Below are positions 1 to 7,776 of a stretch of DNA of 28,474 nt, piece after piece. Each line of letters opens with the position of its first letter. The first letter of the stretch is position 1. The stretch covers positions 1 to 28,474 of the forward strand of contig CABQAR010000011.1 in assembly GCA_902462205.1 (NCBI GenBank), written 5' to 3'. Made by a program: the position numbers and the translations under genes. A model generated the notes under the pieces. The model did not search any database. It had not been told where the DNA came from and saw only the letters and a program-made list of their open reading frames with translations. The DNA is from an uncultured Dialister sp. (GTDB taxonomy: Bacteria; Bacillota; Negativicutes; Veillonellales; Dialisteraceae).

Positions 1-10
1 TGTACTGTTC

Positions 11-24
11 AGTTTTCAAAGAAC
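11..24 (-). promoter_or_regulatory. boxA-like antitermination element of an rRNA leader
   Basis: The minus strand reads GTTCTTTGAAAACT, the element that commonly precedes 16S rRNA or lies in the 16S-23S spacer of Firmicutes and is read as the boxA/Nus antitermination site. Upstream bases up to 470 hold promoters rather than 16S or tRNA sequence, so this is more likely the operon leader than an internal spacer. The rRNA gene itself is outside the window. Confidence 0.75.
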
Positions 25-46
25 CATCGCTCTAAGCGACTTAAAT

Positions 47-75
47 AATATATCATGGAGCATTCCATCTGTCAA
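47..75 (-). promoter_or_regulatory. Proximal rRNA operon promoter (P2)
   Basis: On the minus strand a TTGACA -35 (70-75) and a TATATT -10 (47-52) are separated by exactly 17 bases. Transcription would start near position 40 and run leftward out of the window, through the boxA at 11-24. No ORF on this strand follows within the window, which fits a stable-RNA promoter. Confidence 0.8.
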
Positions 76-160
76 GCCATCTTTTTAAGATCTCTGAGCC
101 TTAAATCCATCCATGAAATGCAAAAGCGATAGATCAATCTATATCGTTTCAGCAATACGA

Positions 161-189
161 ATTATAGCAACTCATTTTCCTTCTGTCAA
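161..189 (-). promoter_or_regulatory. Distal rRNA operon promoter (P1)
   Basis: A perfect consensus promoter on the minus strand: TTGACA at 184-189, 17-base spacer, TATAAT at 161-166. It lies 114 bases upstream of the second promoter (-10 to -10) in the same direction. Tandem near-consensus promoters are the usual arrangement ahead of rRNA operons. The sequence shows the motifs; assignment to rRNA rests on the downstream boxA. Confidence 0.8.
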
Positions 190-442
190 ACCCGTCTTTT
201 CCCCTTTATTTCATTTTTCTTTCTGCTGCCATTTTCCTTATTTTTACATTTCTTTTACCGTTCTCTATATACCTTTATTTGCCAATTTATCATCTACTAT
301 TTATGATATATGTCAGTTTAAGTATCCTACTATTATCGATTCTGCCATTATGATATGCCCTATTTTATCTGCCAATCAATTTGAGACTGTCTTTTGCTGT
401 GTGCAAAACCAAGACCCTATCGATTTTATTTTCCTTTCGCTT
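190..442. other. Non-coding AT-rich stretch between rRNA promoters and the first gene
   Basis: This stretch is pyrimidine rich on the plus strand. The long open frame starting at 113 on the plus strand runs through it, but that start has no ribosome site and the upstream part has no protein-like character. The true start of that gene is at 470. I see no further convincing promoter or RNA here. Confidence 0.5.
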
Positions 443-466
443 TATAATGGATATATAAGGAGGTGT
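443..466 (+). promoter_or_regulatory. Candidate -10 and ribosome site of the secreted protein gene
   Basis: TATAAT at 443-448 lies 22 bases before the ATG at 470, and a strong AAGGAGGTG ribosome site covers about 458-466. No good -35 sits at the right distance, so the promoter call is tentative. The ribosome site is clear and fixes the start codon. Confidence 0.4.
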
Positions 467-469
467 TCT

Positions 470-1024
470 ATGAAAAAGATCTTATTATCATTGGCCGCCA
501 CGTTACTTGTGGCCGGAACGACGGCTTACGCCGACTGGACTTCGGGAAATACGTCGACACTTGCCGTTGCAGGCGGAGAAGCCGCCATCCAGTTCAATCT
601 GACAACGGATCAGAAGCTCGGCATCAACATCAGCACGAAGAATGAAGGGACGGCAGATGCCGTATTTTCCACGGCCGCCAGCAATTCCACGCTTTCTCTC
701 TCAGGCCTGCCTTTACAGGTATCCCAGGCAGAGGGCATCCCGAATGCATTTGTTTCCGTGACTCAGTTTGTCAGCACGGACACGGGCAAGCGTTTTTATC
801 TGTTTGAAACAGGCAATGTACAGGGGCTGCGGATTGTTTCTTACGCAAAGGGAAATTTCCAGGTCGCTTTTGATGCTTCTTCCATAGATACCGCATCGGA
901 AAACGCGCATTTGGAAATCCAAAAGAAAAAGCTCCTTCTCCATGTCACCACGGCTGACGGGGAAAAGACCTATACCATGGATTTCGATAAAGCCACAGGG
1001 ATGTTCGTTGCCACACCGGCATGA
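470..1024 (+). CDS. Secreted protein of unknown function (184 aa)
   Basis: I do not recognise this protein. Translation from the ATG at 470, preceded by AAGGAGGTG, gives a classical Sec signal peptide (MKKILLSLAATLLVAGTTAYA, cleavage after about residue 21, no lipobox cysteine). The mature part of about 163 residues is rich in Ser, Thr, Ala and Gly with alternating hydrophobic residues, suggesting a beta-rich extracytoplasmic fold. There are no cysteines in the mature part and no transmembrane segment, so it is probably periplasmic in a diderm cell. It is monocistronic: the rRNA leader is divergent upstream and a hairpin terminator follows about 10 bases after the stop. The open frame extends upstream to 113, but that part is non-coding by context. 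Confidence 0.8.
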   Translation: MKKILLSLAATLLVAGTTAYADWTSGNTSTLAVAGGEAAIQFNLTTDQKLGINISTKNEGTADAVFSTAASNSTLSLSGLPLQVSQAEGIPNAFVSVTQFVSTDTGKRFYLFETGNVQGLRIVSYAKGNFQVAFDASSIDTASENAHLEIQKKKLLLHVTTADGEKTYTMDFDKATGMFVATPA

Positions 1025-1034
1025 CCCATGCAGC

Positions 1035-1082
1035 AAAAAAGATGTTCCGTCCAGATAGATTCTGGCATGGAACATCTTTTTT
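1035..1082. terminator. Bidirectional intrinsic terminator
   Basis: A 14-bp perfect stem pairs 1035-1048 (AAAAAAGATGTTCC) with 1069-1082. An inner stem CCAGA/TCTGG (1051-1055 with 1061-1065) extends it. A-tract and T-tract flank both sides, so it can end both the plus-strand secreted protein gene and the minus-strand kinase gene whose stop is at 1086. Confidence 0.92.
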
Positions 1083-1085
1083 CAT

Positions 1086-3053
1086 TTATTCTGATTTTTC
1101 TTTGTCCGGCCCAGGTAGTTCTTCTCCCTTCGCCTTTTTCTTTTTCGATTTTTTACGTTTCTTCCCTTTTTTATTTTTTCCTGTTTCTTTTTCCATGTCC
1201 GCCGTTTCTTTTTCCGCTTCTTCCACGGCCTGTTCTTCTTCCTGCTCTACTTCCGCCGCTTCCAGTTCCGCCAGTTTCCCTGATTCGCCGGCTTCCGCTT
1301 CCTGCTTGGCTAGTTCTTCGTTGCTTTCTTCCACGGAAACATCGTCTTCACTCATGGCAGGCAGTCTGACGATGAAGGTCGTCCCTTCGCCTTCCGTGCT
1401 GGAAATAGTCATCGTGCCTTTATGTTTTTCCACGATATGCTTGCAGATGGAAAGTCCCAGCCCGCTTCCGCCGGTCGATTTATTCCTGCTTTCCTCTGCG
1501 CGATAGAATCGTTCAAAAATACGTTCCTGCTTATCCGCAGGGATGCCGATGCCCGTATCGGAAACGGTCAGCACCATGTTTTCGTCTTCCTTGGTCAGTG
1601 CTGCTGTGACATGTCCGCCTTCATGGTTATATTTCACCGCATTGTCCAGCAGGTTCATCGCCAGCTCGGACAGAAGCGCTGCATTGCCATAGACATATAC
1701 CGGCACGGTTTTCACTTCGACAGTGACATTCTTTTTTTCTGCCTGCGGTTGGATGAGTTCCGCCGCGTAACGGACGAGGCTGTCCACCTCCACGGTTTTC
1801 CACTTGATGGTCGTTTCTGTTTCTTCTATCTTCGATAGATGCATGATTGTATCAATCAGCGACAGCATTCGATGGGATTCTGTCACGATACGGGATCCGA
1901 AGAGCTTGACGTCTTCTTCATTCTGGCAGAGTCCGTTCGCAATGATATCCGCAAAGCCGCTGATAGAGGTCAGCGGTGTTTTCAATTCGTGGGATACGTT
2001 AGCGGAGAACTCTCTGCGCATTTTTTCCGCCATATGGTATGCCGTCATATCCCGAAGAGCAAGCAGCAGCCCTGTTTCCCCATCAGAAAGCTCAGTTTTC
2101 GCCGTGGACATCCTGAATGGAATATCGAACAGGGTCATCGTATATTCATGCCTGCCTTCAGAATTATAGGCGCGGCCAATGGCACGGAGAAAGTCCTCAT
2201 CGTGGTACAGGAAGGAAATACGGCGGAACCGTTTATTTTTCTCGATTTTGAAGATCTGTTCCGTCCGTATGTTATAGTCGACGATTTCCTTTTTACTGTT
2301 TAACAGAATGATTCCGTCGGAAATCGTATCAATGATGGCTCGGATCGTATTTCGTTCTTCTTCTATGTCTTCCAGATAATTCTGAATTTCATCGTGCTGT
2401 TCCTCTACTTTGTTGATCAGAGGCATCAGTTCTTCATATTCGTCGGAAAGTTTTTCGACCGGTTTGCCGGACATGATCTGCTGAATCAGTTCCTCTACCT
2501 TACGGATCGGTTTCAGAATGCGGTTCGTTTCATGCTCTGCCGCTGCCAGGCAGCCAACGAAAAATACGAGGAGGAATAACAATATTTCCGGCACGAAATC
2601 AGAAAGGAATGCGAAAGAGACGACCTTGCTCTTGGAAAAGCGAAGAATCGTATTATCTGCTGTACGGCTGGCCACATAGCTTTTCGGATGGTCATCAGAT
2701 GCTTTCTGAACGATACCGCCCTTTCCTTTTTGGATGGCCTGCTGCACTTCTGGCATGTCCAGATAATTACGTCCGATGGTGCCATCTGTATCGTACAAGA
2801 CGCTCCCCTGTTCTGTCAGCCAGACGATATGGATCCCTTTATTATTGGCCGCATAAATCGCATCGAGATAGGTACGGCTTTTATCTGCATCATTGATGGA
2901 AACGGCGGCCGCCGCGGTCTGTACCATATTGGCCAGCTCTTCATCATATTGTTCCTGCAGCCCCTGGTAATGGAGGACTGCAGACAGGATGAATGCCAAT
3001 GTGACAGAAATAACTCCCATCGCAAGAAGGCTTTTATGTATTCTTGCTCTCAT
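1086..3053 (-). CDS. phoR: PhoR-like sensor histidine kinase with charged C-terminal tail (655 aa)
   Basis: Membrane sensor kinase that should phosphorylate the response regulator encoded just upstream. Visible order: TM helix at about 8-29, extracytoplasmic sensor at about 30-143, second TM at about 145-172, HAMP/linker region to about 235, PAS-like domain at about 236-335, HisKA with phospho-acceptor H355 in SHELKTP, and HATPase_c with N box around N471, G1 DTGIGIP (499-505), F box ERFYR and G2 GGSGLGL (528-534). Family members usually end near residue 570. This one continues for almost 90 residues: an acidic stretch (about 569-623), a Lys-rich block (about 625-643) and an acidic end. The gap from the regulator is about 22 bp, so the two are co-transcribed. 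Phosphate sensing is inferred from the adjoining pst operon; the domains alone would also fit WalK/ResE-type kinases. Confidence 0.88.
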   Translation of the reverse strand: MRARIHKSLLAMGVISVTLAFILSAVLHYQGLQEQYDEELANMVQTAAAAVSINDADKSRTYLDAIYAANNKGIHIVWLTEQGSVLYDTDGTIGRNYLDMPEVQQAIQKGKGGIVQKASDDHPKSYVASRTADNTILRFSKSKVVSFAFLSDFVPEILLFLLVFFVGCLAAAEHETNRILKPIRKVEELIQQIMSGKPVEKLSDEYEELMPLINKVEEQHDEIQNYLEDIEEERNTIRAIIDTISDGIILLNSKKEIVDYNIRTEQIFKIEKNKRFRRISFLYHDEDFLRAIGRAYNSEGRHEYTMTLFDIPFRMSTAKTELSDGETGLLLALRDMTAYHMAEKMRREFSANVSHELKTPLTSISGFADIIANGLCQNEEDVKLFGSRIVTESHRMLSLIDTIMHLSKIEETETTIKWKTVEVDSLVRYAAELIQPQAEKKNVTVEVKTVPVYVYGNAALLSELAMNLLDNAVKYNHEGGHVTAALTKEDENMVLTVSDTGIGIPADKQERIFERFYRAEESRNKSTGGSGLGLSICKHIVEKHKGTMTISSTEGEGTTFIVRLPAMSEDDVSVEESNEELAKQEAEAGESGKLAELEAAEVEQEEEQAVEEAEKETADMEKETGKNKKGKKRKKSKKKKAKGEELPGPDKEKSE

Positions 3054-3075
3054 GAATCACACCTGCTTACTTTAT

Positions 3076-3762
3076 TTATTTGCGATCTCCCAGCCGGTAT
3101 CCGACACCACGGACTGTCCGGATCGCTGCGCCCTCTTCTCCCAGTTTCTGGCGGAGGCTCATGATATGCATGTCGATGGTACGGCTTTCCATTTCAAAAG
3201 GAGAATCCCATACGGCCTGCATGATCTGATCGCGTGAAAGAACGATGCCTTTATTTAATATCAAATAGCAGAGCAAGTCAAATTCTTTCAGGGTAAGTTG
3301 CACTTCTTCATCGTTCACCGTTACCACGTGCTGTTCCTGATCCACATGGATTCCGTCAAAAACAAGCTTTTCCAATTTTCTTTCCGTTGTCTTTTTGCTT
3401 CTGCGCAGCACGGAGCGGATACGGGAAAGCAGTTCCATAATCCCGAATGGCTTCGTCACATAATCGTCGGCCCCTAAGTCCAGTCCACGGACAACATCAA
3501 ATTCGCTCGTCTTCGCCGTCATCATGATGACCGGTATATTTTCCTCTTCCTTGTGGCTTCTGATTTTTTTCAGGATGCTGAGCCCGTCTTCTCCGGGAAG
3601 CATGATGTCCAATAAAACCAGGTCAGGAACCGCAATCTTCAGAGCATTGTAGAAATCCTCCGCATTGCCGAATCCCTCGACCTTATATCCCTGCCCGTGA
3701 AGGGCATATCCCACCAGCTCACGAATGCTTTCATCGTCTTCTACACAGTAAACAAGCGCCAT
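3076..3762 (-). CDS. phoB: PhoB/PhoP-type response regulator (228 aa)
   Basis: OmpR-family DNA-binding regulator. The receiver domain (about 1-118) has acidic residues E8, D9 and D10, phospho-acceptor D52 in LLDIMLPG, the conserved Thr in MMTAK and the Lys of KPFG. The C-terminal winged helix (about 130-226) ends in the typical RTVRGVGYRLG. Length is normal for the family. It lies between pstB and the kinase gene, which supports a role in phosphate-starvation control. PhoP (Bacillus naming) would be an equally fair name. The ATG at 3762 is preceded by GGAGGG. Confidence 0.9.
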   Translation of the reverse strand: MALVYCVEDDESIRELVGYALHGQGYKVEGFGNAEDFYNALKIAVPDLVLLDIMLPGEDGLSILKKIRSHKEEENIPVIMMTAKTSEFDVVRGLDLGADDYVTKPFGIMELLSRIRSVLRRSKKTTERKLEKLVFDGIHVDQEQHVVTVNDEEVQLTLKEFDLLCYLILNKGIVLSRDQIMQAVWDSPFEMESRTIDMHIMSLRQKLGEEGAAIRTVRGVGYRLGDRK

Positions 3763-3819
3763 ACAAGCCCTCCGACCGTTTCATGAAATCATTTGGAATC
3801 TTTAACAATACCCTAAAAT

Positions 3820-3846
3820 CCGGCAGGGGAATATTCCAACTGCCGG
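3820..3846 (-). terminator. Hairpin between pstB and phoB (terminator or attenuator)
   Basis: CCGGCAG (3820-3826) pairs with CTGCCGG (3840-3846), and GGAATATTCC (3828-3837) is itself palindromic inside the loop. On the minus strand it is followed only by ATTTTAGGG, a weak U-tract. It may therefore partly terminate pst transcripts and lower phoB-phoR expression rather than stop it fully. Confidence 0.5.
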
Positions 3847-3876
3847 TATTTATTTTAATTTAATTATACTACAATA

Positions 3877-4695
3877 TCAGCCAAAATTGCCGGAAACATA
3901 ACGGATTGTTCTTTCTTTCTGCGGGTCTTCAAAAATCTGTTCTGTTTCTCCGTATTCCACCATTTCCCCGAGATAGAAGAACGCAGTCTTGTCAGCAATA
4001 CGCTGTGCCTGCTGCATGTTATGGGTGACCATGATGACCGTGTAATCCTTTTTCAGTTCTTTCGCCAGATCTTCGATATGGGCCGTAGAAATAGGGTCCA
4101 ATGCAGAAGTGGCTTCGTCCATCAACAGGACTTCCGGCTGTACCGCCAGCGCACGGGCGATGCAGAGACGCTGCTGCTGTCCGCCGGACAGGCCAAGGGC
4201 GGATTTTTTAAGTCTGTCCTTCAATTCATCCCAGATGGCCGCCTGACGGAGGCTTGTTTCCACGATTTCATCCAGATCAGCCTTCTTTGTGATGCCTTTC
4301 AGTCTCGGACCGTAAGCCACGTTATCATAAACGCTCTTCGGGAACGGATTCGGCTGCTGGAAAACCATGCCTACATGGCGGCGGAGGACGATAGGATCGA
4401 TTTCCTTATAGGCATCCACGCCGTTCAGTCTGATCGAACCCTCCACACGGCAGTCGGGAATGAGATCGTTCATGCGGTTAAGGGCACGCAGGAATGTTGA
4501 TTTCCCGCAGCCGGACGGTCCGATCAATGCGGTAATCTTATTTTTTTCAATCCGAAGATTGACTTTCTTCAATGCCTGAAAACTTCCGTAGAATAAATCC
4601 ACATCCGTGCAGGAAAAGCTGATATCGGAATATACGGAGATGGCCGGCGCTGCGGCAGAGGCTGTCAGGGTTGCTAAGTTGTCGTTAATCATCAT
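3877..4695 (-). CDS. pstB: Phosphate ABC transporter ATP-binding protein PstB (272 aa)
   Basis: ATPase subunit of the high-affinity phosphate importer, acting at the cytoplasmic face of the PstC-PstA channel. Walker A GPSGCGKST, the PstB-typical FLRALNRMND after it, Q-loop VFQQPNPFP, signature LSGGQQQR and Walker B VLLMDEATSALDP are all visible, ending in GEMVEYGETEQIFEDP and YVSGNFG as in the family. There is an N-terminal extension of about 28 residues before the ABC domain. The start codon overlaps the pstA stop by four bases, with AAGGAG upstream, indicating translational coupling. Confidence 0.97.
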   Translation of the reverse strand: MMINDNLATLTASAAAPAISVYSDISFSCTDVDLFYGSFQALKKVNLRIEKNKITALIGPSGCGKSTFLRALNRMNDLIPDCRVEGSIRLNGVDAYKEIDPIVLRRHVGMVFQQPNPFPKSVYDNVAYGPRLKGITKKADLDEIVETSLRQAAIWDELKDRLKKSALGLSGGQQQRLCIARALAVQPEVLLMDEATSALDPISTAHIEDLAKELKKDYTVIMVTHNMQQAQRIADKTAFFYLGEMVEYGETEQIFEDPQKERTIRYVSGNFG

Positions 4696-5621
4696 GCTTT
4701 CTCTCCTTCTGTTTTTCTCGCCACATGGCGGCTCAAAAGTCTTGCTCCGATACTGAATGCAAGAACCATAATCATAAGAACTGCGGAAGCAGCGGCCGCC
4801 ACATCACCGGCACTCGCCGAAATCGCTTCCGTTCTGGATGCCCAGACCTGCAGGGATAATGTTTCTCCCGGACGGAACGGATTCAGGGGACATACGGGAG
4901 AAGTGATGTCCCATACGCTCCAGCTGACGTCCGTGCTCATGCCTGCCGTATACAGAAGTGCGGCAGCTTCTCCGAATCCCCTTCCTGCTGCCAGAATGAT
5001 TCCTGTCATGATCGGTGCCACCGTTGCCGGAAGCATGACATGCCAGATCGTTTCAAAATGGGTCGCCCCCAAAGCGAGGCTGCCTTCTTTGTAACCGCTT
5101 GGGAGCGCCTTGAACGCATCATAGGTCGTCGTCGTAATCAACGGAAGGGACAGGATGGAAACGGCCAGCGCGCCGGAAAAAAGATTCCACTGCGCGTGCA
5201 CCATGATGATGAACACCAAGTAACCGAAGAGGCCGACCACGATAGAGGGAAGAGACGACAATGTTTCAATCGCTATGCGGAGGGAATTCGTCATTTTTCC
5301 CGGAGATGCATACTCTGCCATATAAATACCGGCAGCAATGCCAATCGGCACGGAAATGACAAGAGATAAGAACACAAGATAGACCGTATTGAAAAACTGG
5401 TTTCCTATCCCGCTTGGCGAGAAGGAAAATATTTCCGGCCGGAATGCTTTCACTCCTCCCCACAGCACATAGCAGGTGAATGCGATGAGGAGAAGCACGA
5501 AGGCTCCGGAAACGAGATAGAAGACTCCTGTCGCCACCTTGTCGGCCAGCTGCGCCCTTTTCAAAGAGGGATCGATCTCACGAAGGCGGTTGGGGCTGCC
5601 TTCCGTATATACTCTCATCAT
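4692..5621 (-). CDS. pstA: Phosphate ABC transporter permease PstA (309 aa)
   Basis: Inner-membrane permease partner of PstC. It has six hydrophobic segments, with the first TM preceded by a cytoplasmic N-terminus of about 28 residues. The permease coupling region reads LGATHFETIWHVMLPATVAPIMTGIILAAGRGFGEAAALLYTAG. The start overlaps the pstC stop (ATGA-type junction) and has GGAGG upstream. A loop near residues 236-265 (DITSPVCPLNPFRPGETLSL) matches the position of the periplasmic loop before the last TM in this family. Confidence 0.96.
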   Translation of the reverse strand: MMRVYTEGSPNRLREIDPSLKRAQLADKVATGVFYLVSGAFVLLLIAFTCYVLWGGVKAFRPEIFSFSPSGIGNQFFNTVYLVFLSLVISVPIGIAAGIYMAEYASPGKMTNSLRIAIETLSSLPSIVVGLFGYLVFIIMVHAQWNLFSGALAVSILSLPLITTTTYDAFKALPSGYKEGSLALGATHFETIWHVMLPATVAPIMTGIILAAGRGFGEAAALLYTAGMSTDVSWSVWDITSPVCPLNPFRPGETLSLQVWASRTEAISASAGDVAAAASAVLMIMVLAFSIGARLLSRHVARKTEGEKA

Positions 5622-6529
5622 GCAGCAGCCTCCTTATTCGCGGATAATGCGTGAATGATCAGGATAAAAAGCAAGGAAACGATGAAAAGCAATAACGCCA
5701 TCGACCACAGGGCGGCATTGAATTCGCCGCCGTCCATGGCGCCGCCCATATCAGAGGCGATGGCGGAGGTCAGGTTGTTTGTCGGCGCCAGAAGGCTGTC
5801 CGGAAATGCCTTCATCTTGCCGATGACCATGGATACTGCCAATGCTTCGCCGAACGCACGGGCAAGGCCGAGAACAATCGCCGTCAGGATGCCCGGCAGA
5901 GCCGCCGGAAGAAGCACCTTATAAATCATCTGCCAGCGGGTGGAACCCAGTCCGTACGCGCCTTCAATATACTTATTATTGACACCGCGGATGGCATCGG
6001 CAGATACAGAAGTAATCGTCGGATAAATCATGACAGAAAGCACGACGGACGCCGCAAGGACCGACTGTCCGTGAGGGAGATTGAACACCTTCTGTAAAAG
6101 AGGGACGAGGACGACCAACCCTACCCAGCCATAAACGACGGACGGAATCCCGACGAATATTTCCACAGCCGGACGGATAACCTTTTCCCCCAGCGCCGGA
6201 GATATCTTCGTCATGAAAATCGCCGTGGAAAGACTGAACGGGACGGCAATGATCAGCGATACCGCGCAGGTTAGGATCGATCCCCAGATGAAAACGGCTG
6301 CACCGACCTGTCCGCCGCCCATTTCCGTGTCGGAGGGCTTCCAGGTGGAGGAGAAAAGAAATTCTCCAATCGAATGGTCAAACTGGGTAAAGGTAAGCAT
6401 ACCCTTTGCGAGGAGGAATGCGCCTATCGCGATTGTCAGCACGATCAGGAATATCCCGCAAACGGTGGAAACGCCTTTCCCTAAGTACTCGCGTCTGAAC
6501 ATCTGCTCCCGTTTCACATTACTTCCCAT
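5618..6529 (-). CDS. pstC: Phosphate ABC transporter permease PstC (303 aa)
   Basis: Inner-membrane permease of the phosphate importer, pairing with PstA. Six TM segments are visible. The conserved coupling segment reads YGLGSTRWQMIYKVLLPAALPGILTAIVLGLARAFGEALAVSMVIG in pieces, and VGIPSVVYGWVGL is the typical PstC motif. The loop GGGQVGAAVFIWGS (about residues 71-84) is also typical. The ATG at 6529 has AAGGAG six bases upstream. It is separated from pstS by about 98 bp that contains a small hairpin, which may lower permease expression relative to the binding protein. Confidence 0.96.
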   Translation of the reverse strand: MGSNVKREQMFRREYLGKGVSTVCGIFLIVLTIAIGAFLLAKGMLTFTQFDHSIGEFLFSSTWKPSDTEMGGGQVGAAVFIWGSILTCAVSLIIAVPFSLSTAIFMTKISPALGEKVIRPAVEIFVGIPSVVYGWVGLVVLVPLLQKVFNLPHGQSVLAASVVLSVMIYPTITSVSADAIRGVNNKYIEGAYGLGSTRWQMIYKVLLPAALPGILTAIVLGLARAFGEALAVSMVIGKMKAFPDSLLAPTNNLTSAIASDMGGAMDGGEFNAALWSMALLLFIVSLLFILIIHALSANKEAAA

Positions 6530-6566
6530 AAAATCTCCTTACTGTTTTATATATCGGAAAGGCAGC

Positions 6567-6582
6567 CGTATAGAAATATACG
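6567..6582 (-). repeat. Small hairpin in the pstS-pstC spacer
   Basis: CGTATA (6567-6572) and TATACG (6577-6582) form a perfect 6-bp inverted repeat with a four-base loop. There is no U-tract, so it is not a terminator. Hairpins in this position often protect the abundant binding-protein mRNA from 3' decay; that role is inference here. Confidence 0.45.
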
Positions 6583-6627
6583 ACCGCTCTTTCTCAAAAA
6601 TTCTGCTGTTTTTCAGATTTTACAGAC

Positions 6628-7518
6628 TTATTTCGTCTTCATTTTGCTGCTGACGCCATAACCCTGTTTTTCGATTTCTACGCCGTATTCATCAGAAACG
6701 ACATAGTCGAGGAAAGCTTTGACCGCGCCGGTCGGTTCGCCTTTGGTGTACATGTGTTCATAGCCCCAGACCGGATATGTCCCGTTGTAGGTATTTTCCA
6801 GTGTCGGTGCTACACCGTCGATGCCGATCGCTGCCACGTCCTTGTTATTAACCAGGTAGGAAAGCGCTACATATCCGATCGCGCCCTTCGTCTGCGCGAT
6901 GCTTTGGATCAGTGTGCCGGAGTCGTCGGTTTCCAGGGATTTATTGGTTGCTTCTTCCTTGCCTGCCAGAGCCAGTTCGGTGAACAGCGCACGTGTGCCG
7001 GACGTGGAAGGACGGGTGACAAGGATGATTTCCTGATCCGGGCCGCCTACATCTTTCCAGTTAGTAACCTTCGCAGTGAATACATCCTGAAGCTGTGTCT
7101 TCGTCAGACTCTTGACCGTTGCAGCGATGTCCTTGTTGACAACCGGTGCCACCGTCAGAACGCAGACCTTATGATCCACAAGTCCTTTTGCTTTTTCAGC
7201 CGGGAGCTTCTTGGAAGCTTCTACGTCAGAGTTACCGATATTGACAGAACCTTCAGCGACCTGTTTCAGGCCTGTGCCGGAGCCGCCGCCGTTCAGAGTA
7301 ATGGAAACCTCAGGATTCTTTACTTTGAATTTGGCAGCCGCATCTTTAGCCAGCGGGAGCAATGCAGAAGATCCGGAAACAGTAACGGAGCCGGTTACCT
7401 TTGCACCGGAAGCAGCCGCTTTGGAACTGCTTTTTGCCGGTTCGCTTCCGCCGCAGCCTGCCGCTGTCAGTAATACTGCTGAAGATAATGCAACAAGGGT
7501 CAACTTCTTTAAATTCAT
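6628..7518 (-). CDS. pstS: Phosphate-binding lipoprotein PstS (296 aa)
   Basis: Substrate-binding component of the phosphate importer. The signal peptide starts MNLKKLTLVALSSAVLLTAA and ends in lipobox cysteine C22, so it is a lipoprotein. Phosphate-binding motifs of the family are visible: TVSGSSALLPLA, NGGGSGTGLKQ, VTRPSTSGTRALF and the IGYVALSYL segment. A Ser/Ala/Lys linker follows the lipid-modified cysteine. The start at 7518 is chosen over an in-frame ATG at 7542 because AAGGAGG (7524-7530) precedes it and the signal peptide begins there. First gene of the pst operon; a candidate Pho-type promoter lies upstream. Confidence 0.96.
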   Translation of the reverse strand: MNLKKLTLVALSSAVLLTAAGCGGSEPAKSSSKAAASGAKVTGSVTVSGSSALLPLAKDAAAKFKVKNPEVSITLNGGGSGTGLKQVAEGSVNIGNSDVEASKKLPAEKAKGLVDHKVCVLTVAPVVNKDIAATVKSLTKTQLQDVFTAKVTNWKDVGGPDQEIILVTRPSTSGTRALFTELALAGKEEATNKSLETDDSGTLIQSIAQTKGAIGYVALSYLVNNKDVAAIGIDGVAPTLENTYNGTYPVWGYEHMYTKGEPTGAVKAFLDYVVSDEYGVEIEKQGYGVSSKMKTK

Positions 7519-7552
7519 TTTTTCCTCCTTAAGGAAATACACTTTTGCTGTG

Positions 7553-7601
7553 TTTATAGTTTACGAAAGTGATGTAAAAGGTATACAGGGTAAAGTGTAT
7601 A
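7553..7601 (-). promoter_or_regulatory. Candidate Pho-regulated promoter of pstS
   Basis: Two near-identical 12-mers, GTAAAAGGTATA (7574-7585) and GTAAAGTGTATA (7590-7601) on the plus strand, repeat with a 16-base period (10 of 12 match). On the minus strand they lie just upstream of a TATAAA -10 candidate (7553-7558). Direct repeats replacing a -35 are typical of response-regulator-activated promoters such as Pho promoters. No match to a published PHO box was verified. Confidence 0.45.
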
Positions 7602-7662
7602 CTTTTTGTCCAGTTTGTAATATCTAAGTAAAATAATCTGAAGTTCGTTTTACGAAGACTTA

Positions 7663-7677
7663 TTTTATCCGATAAAA
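7663..7677. repeat. Odd-length palindrome upstream of pstS
   Basis: TTTTATC and GATAAAA flank a single C, giving a perfect 7-bp inverted repeat. It lies between the pur terminators and the candidate pstS promoter. It could be an operator or a chance AT palindrome. Confidence 0.3.
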
Positions 7678-7707
7678 CCTGCTGTTTTCACTCATCATTA
7701 TTTCTCC

Positions 7708-7748
7708 AAAAATAAAAAGCATCTCTTTCCAAGAAAGGAAAATGATGC
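7708..7748 (-). terminator. Second (distal) terminator after the pur operon
   Basis: On the minus strand GCATCATTTTCC (7737-7748) pairs with GGAAAGAGATGC (7719-7730) with a two-base internal mismatch, followed by TTTTTATTTTT. It lies about 30 bases beyond the first terminator and would act as a back-up. Confidence 0.75.
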
Positions 7749-7776
7749 CTGTCTTATTCTTATTTCATGATTGACA

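Noticed and set aside
113..469. N-terminal extension of the secreted protein to 113
   Set aside because: No ribosome site at 113, a consensus rRNA promoter overlaps it, and the signal peptide plus AAGGAGGTG fix the start at 470.
1086..1350. Frameshift at the end of the PhoR-like kinase as the source of the odd tail
   Set aside because: The tail has consistent Glu/Lys codons in the gene's own frame right up to the terminator, which argues for real coding sequence rather than frame-shifted junk.
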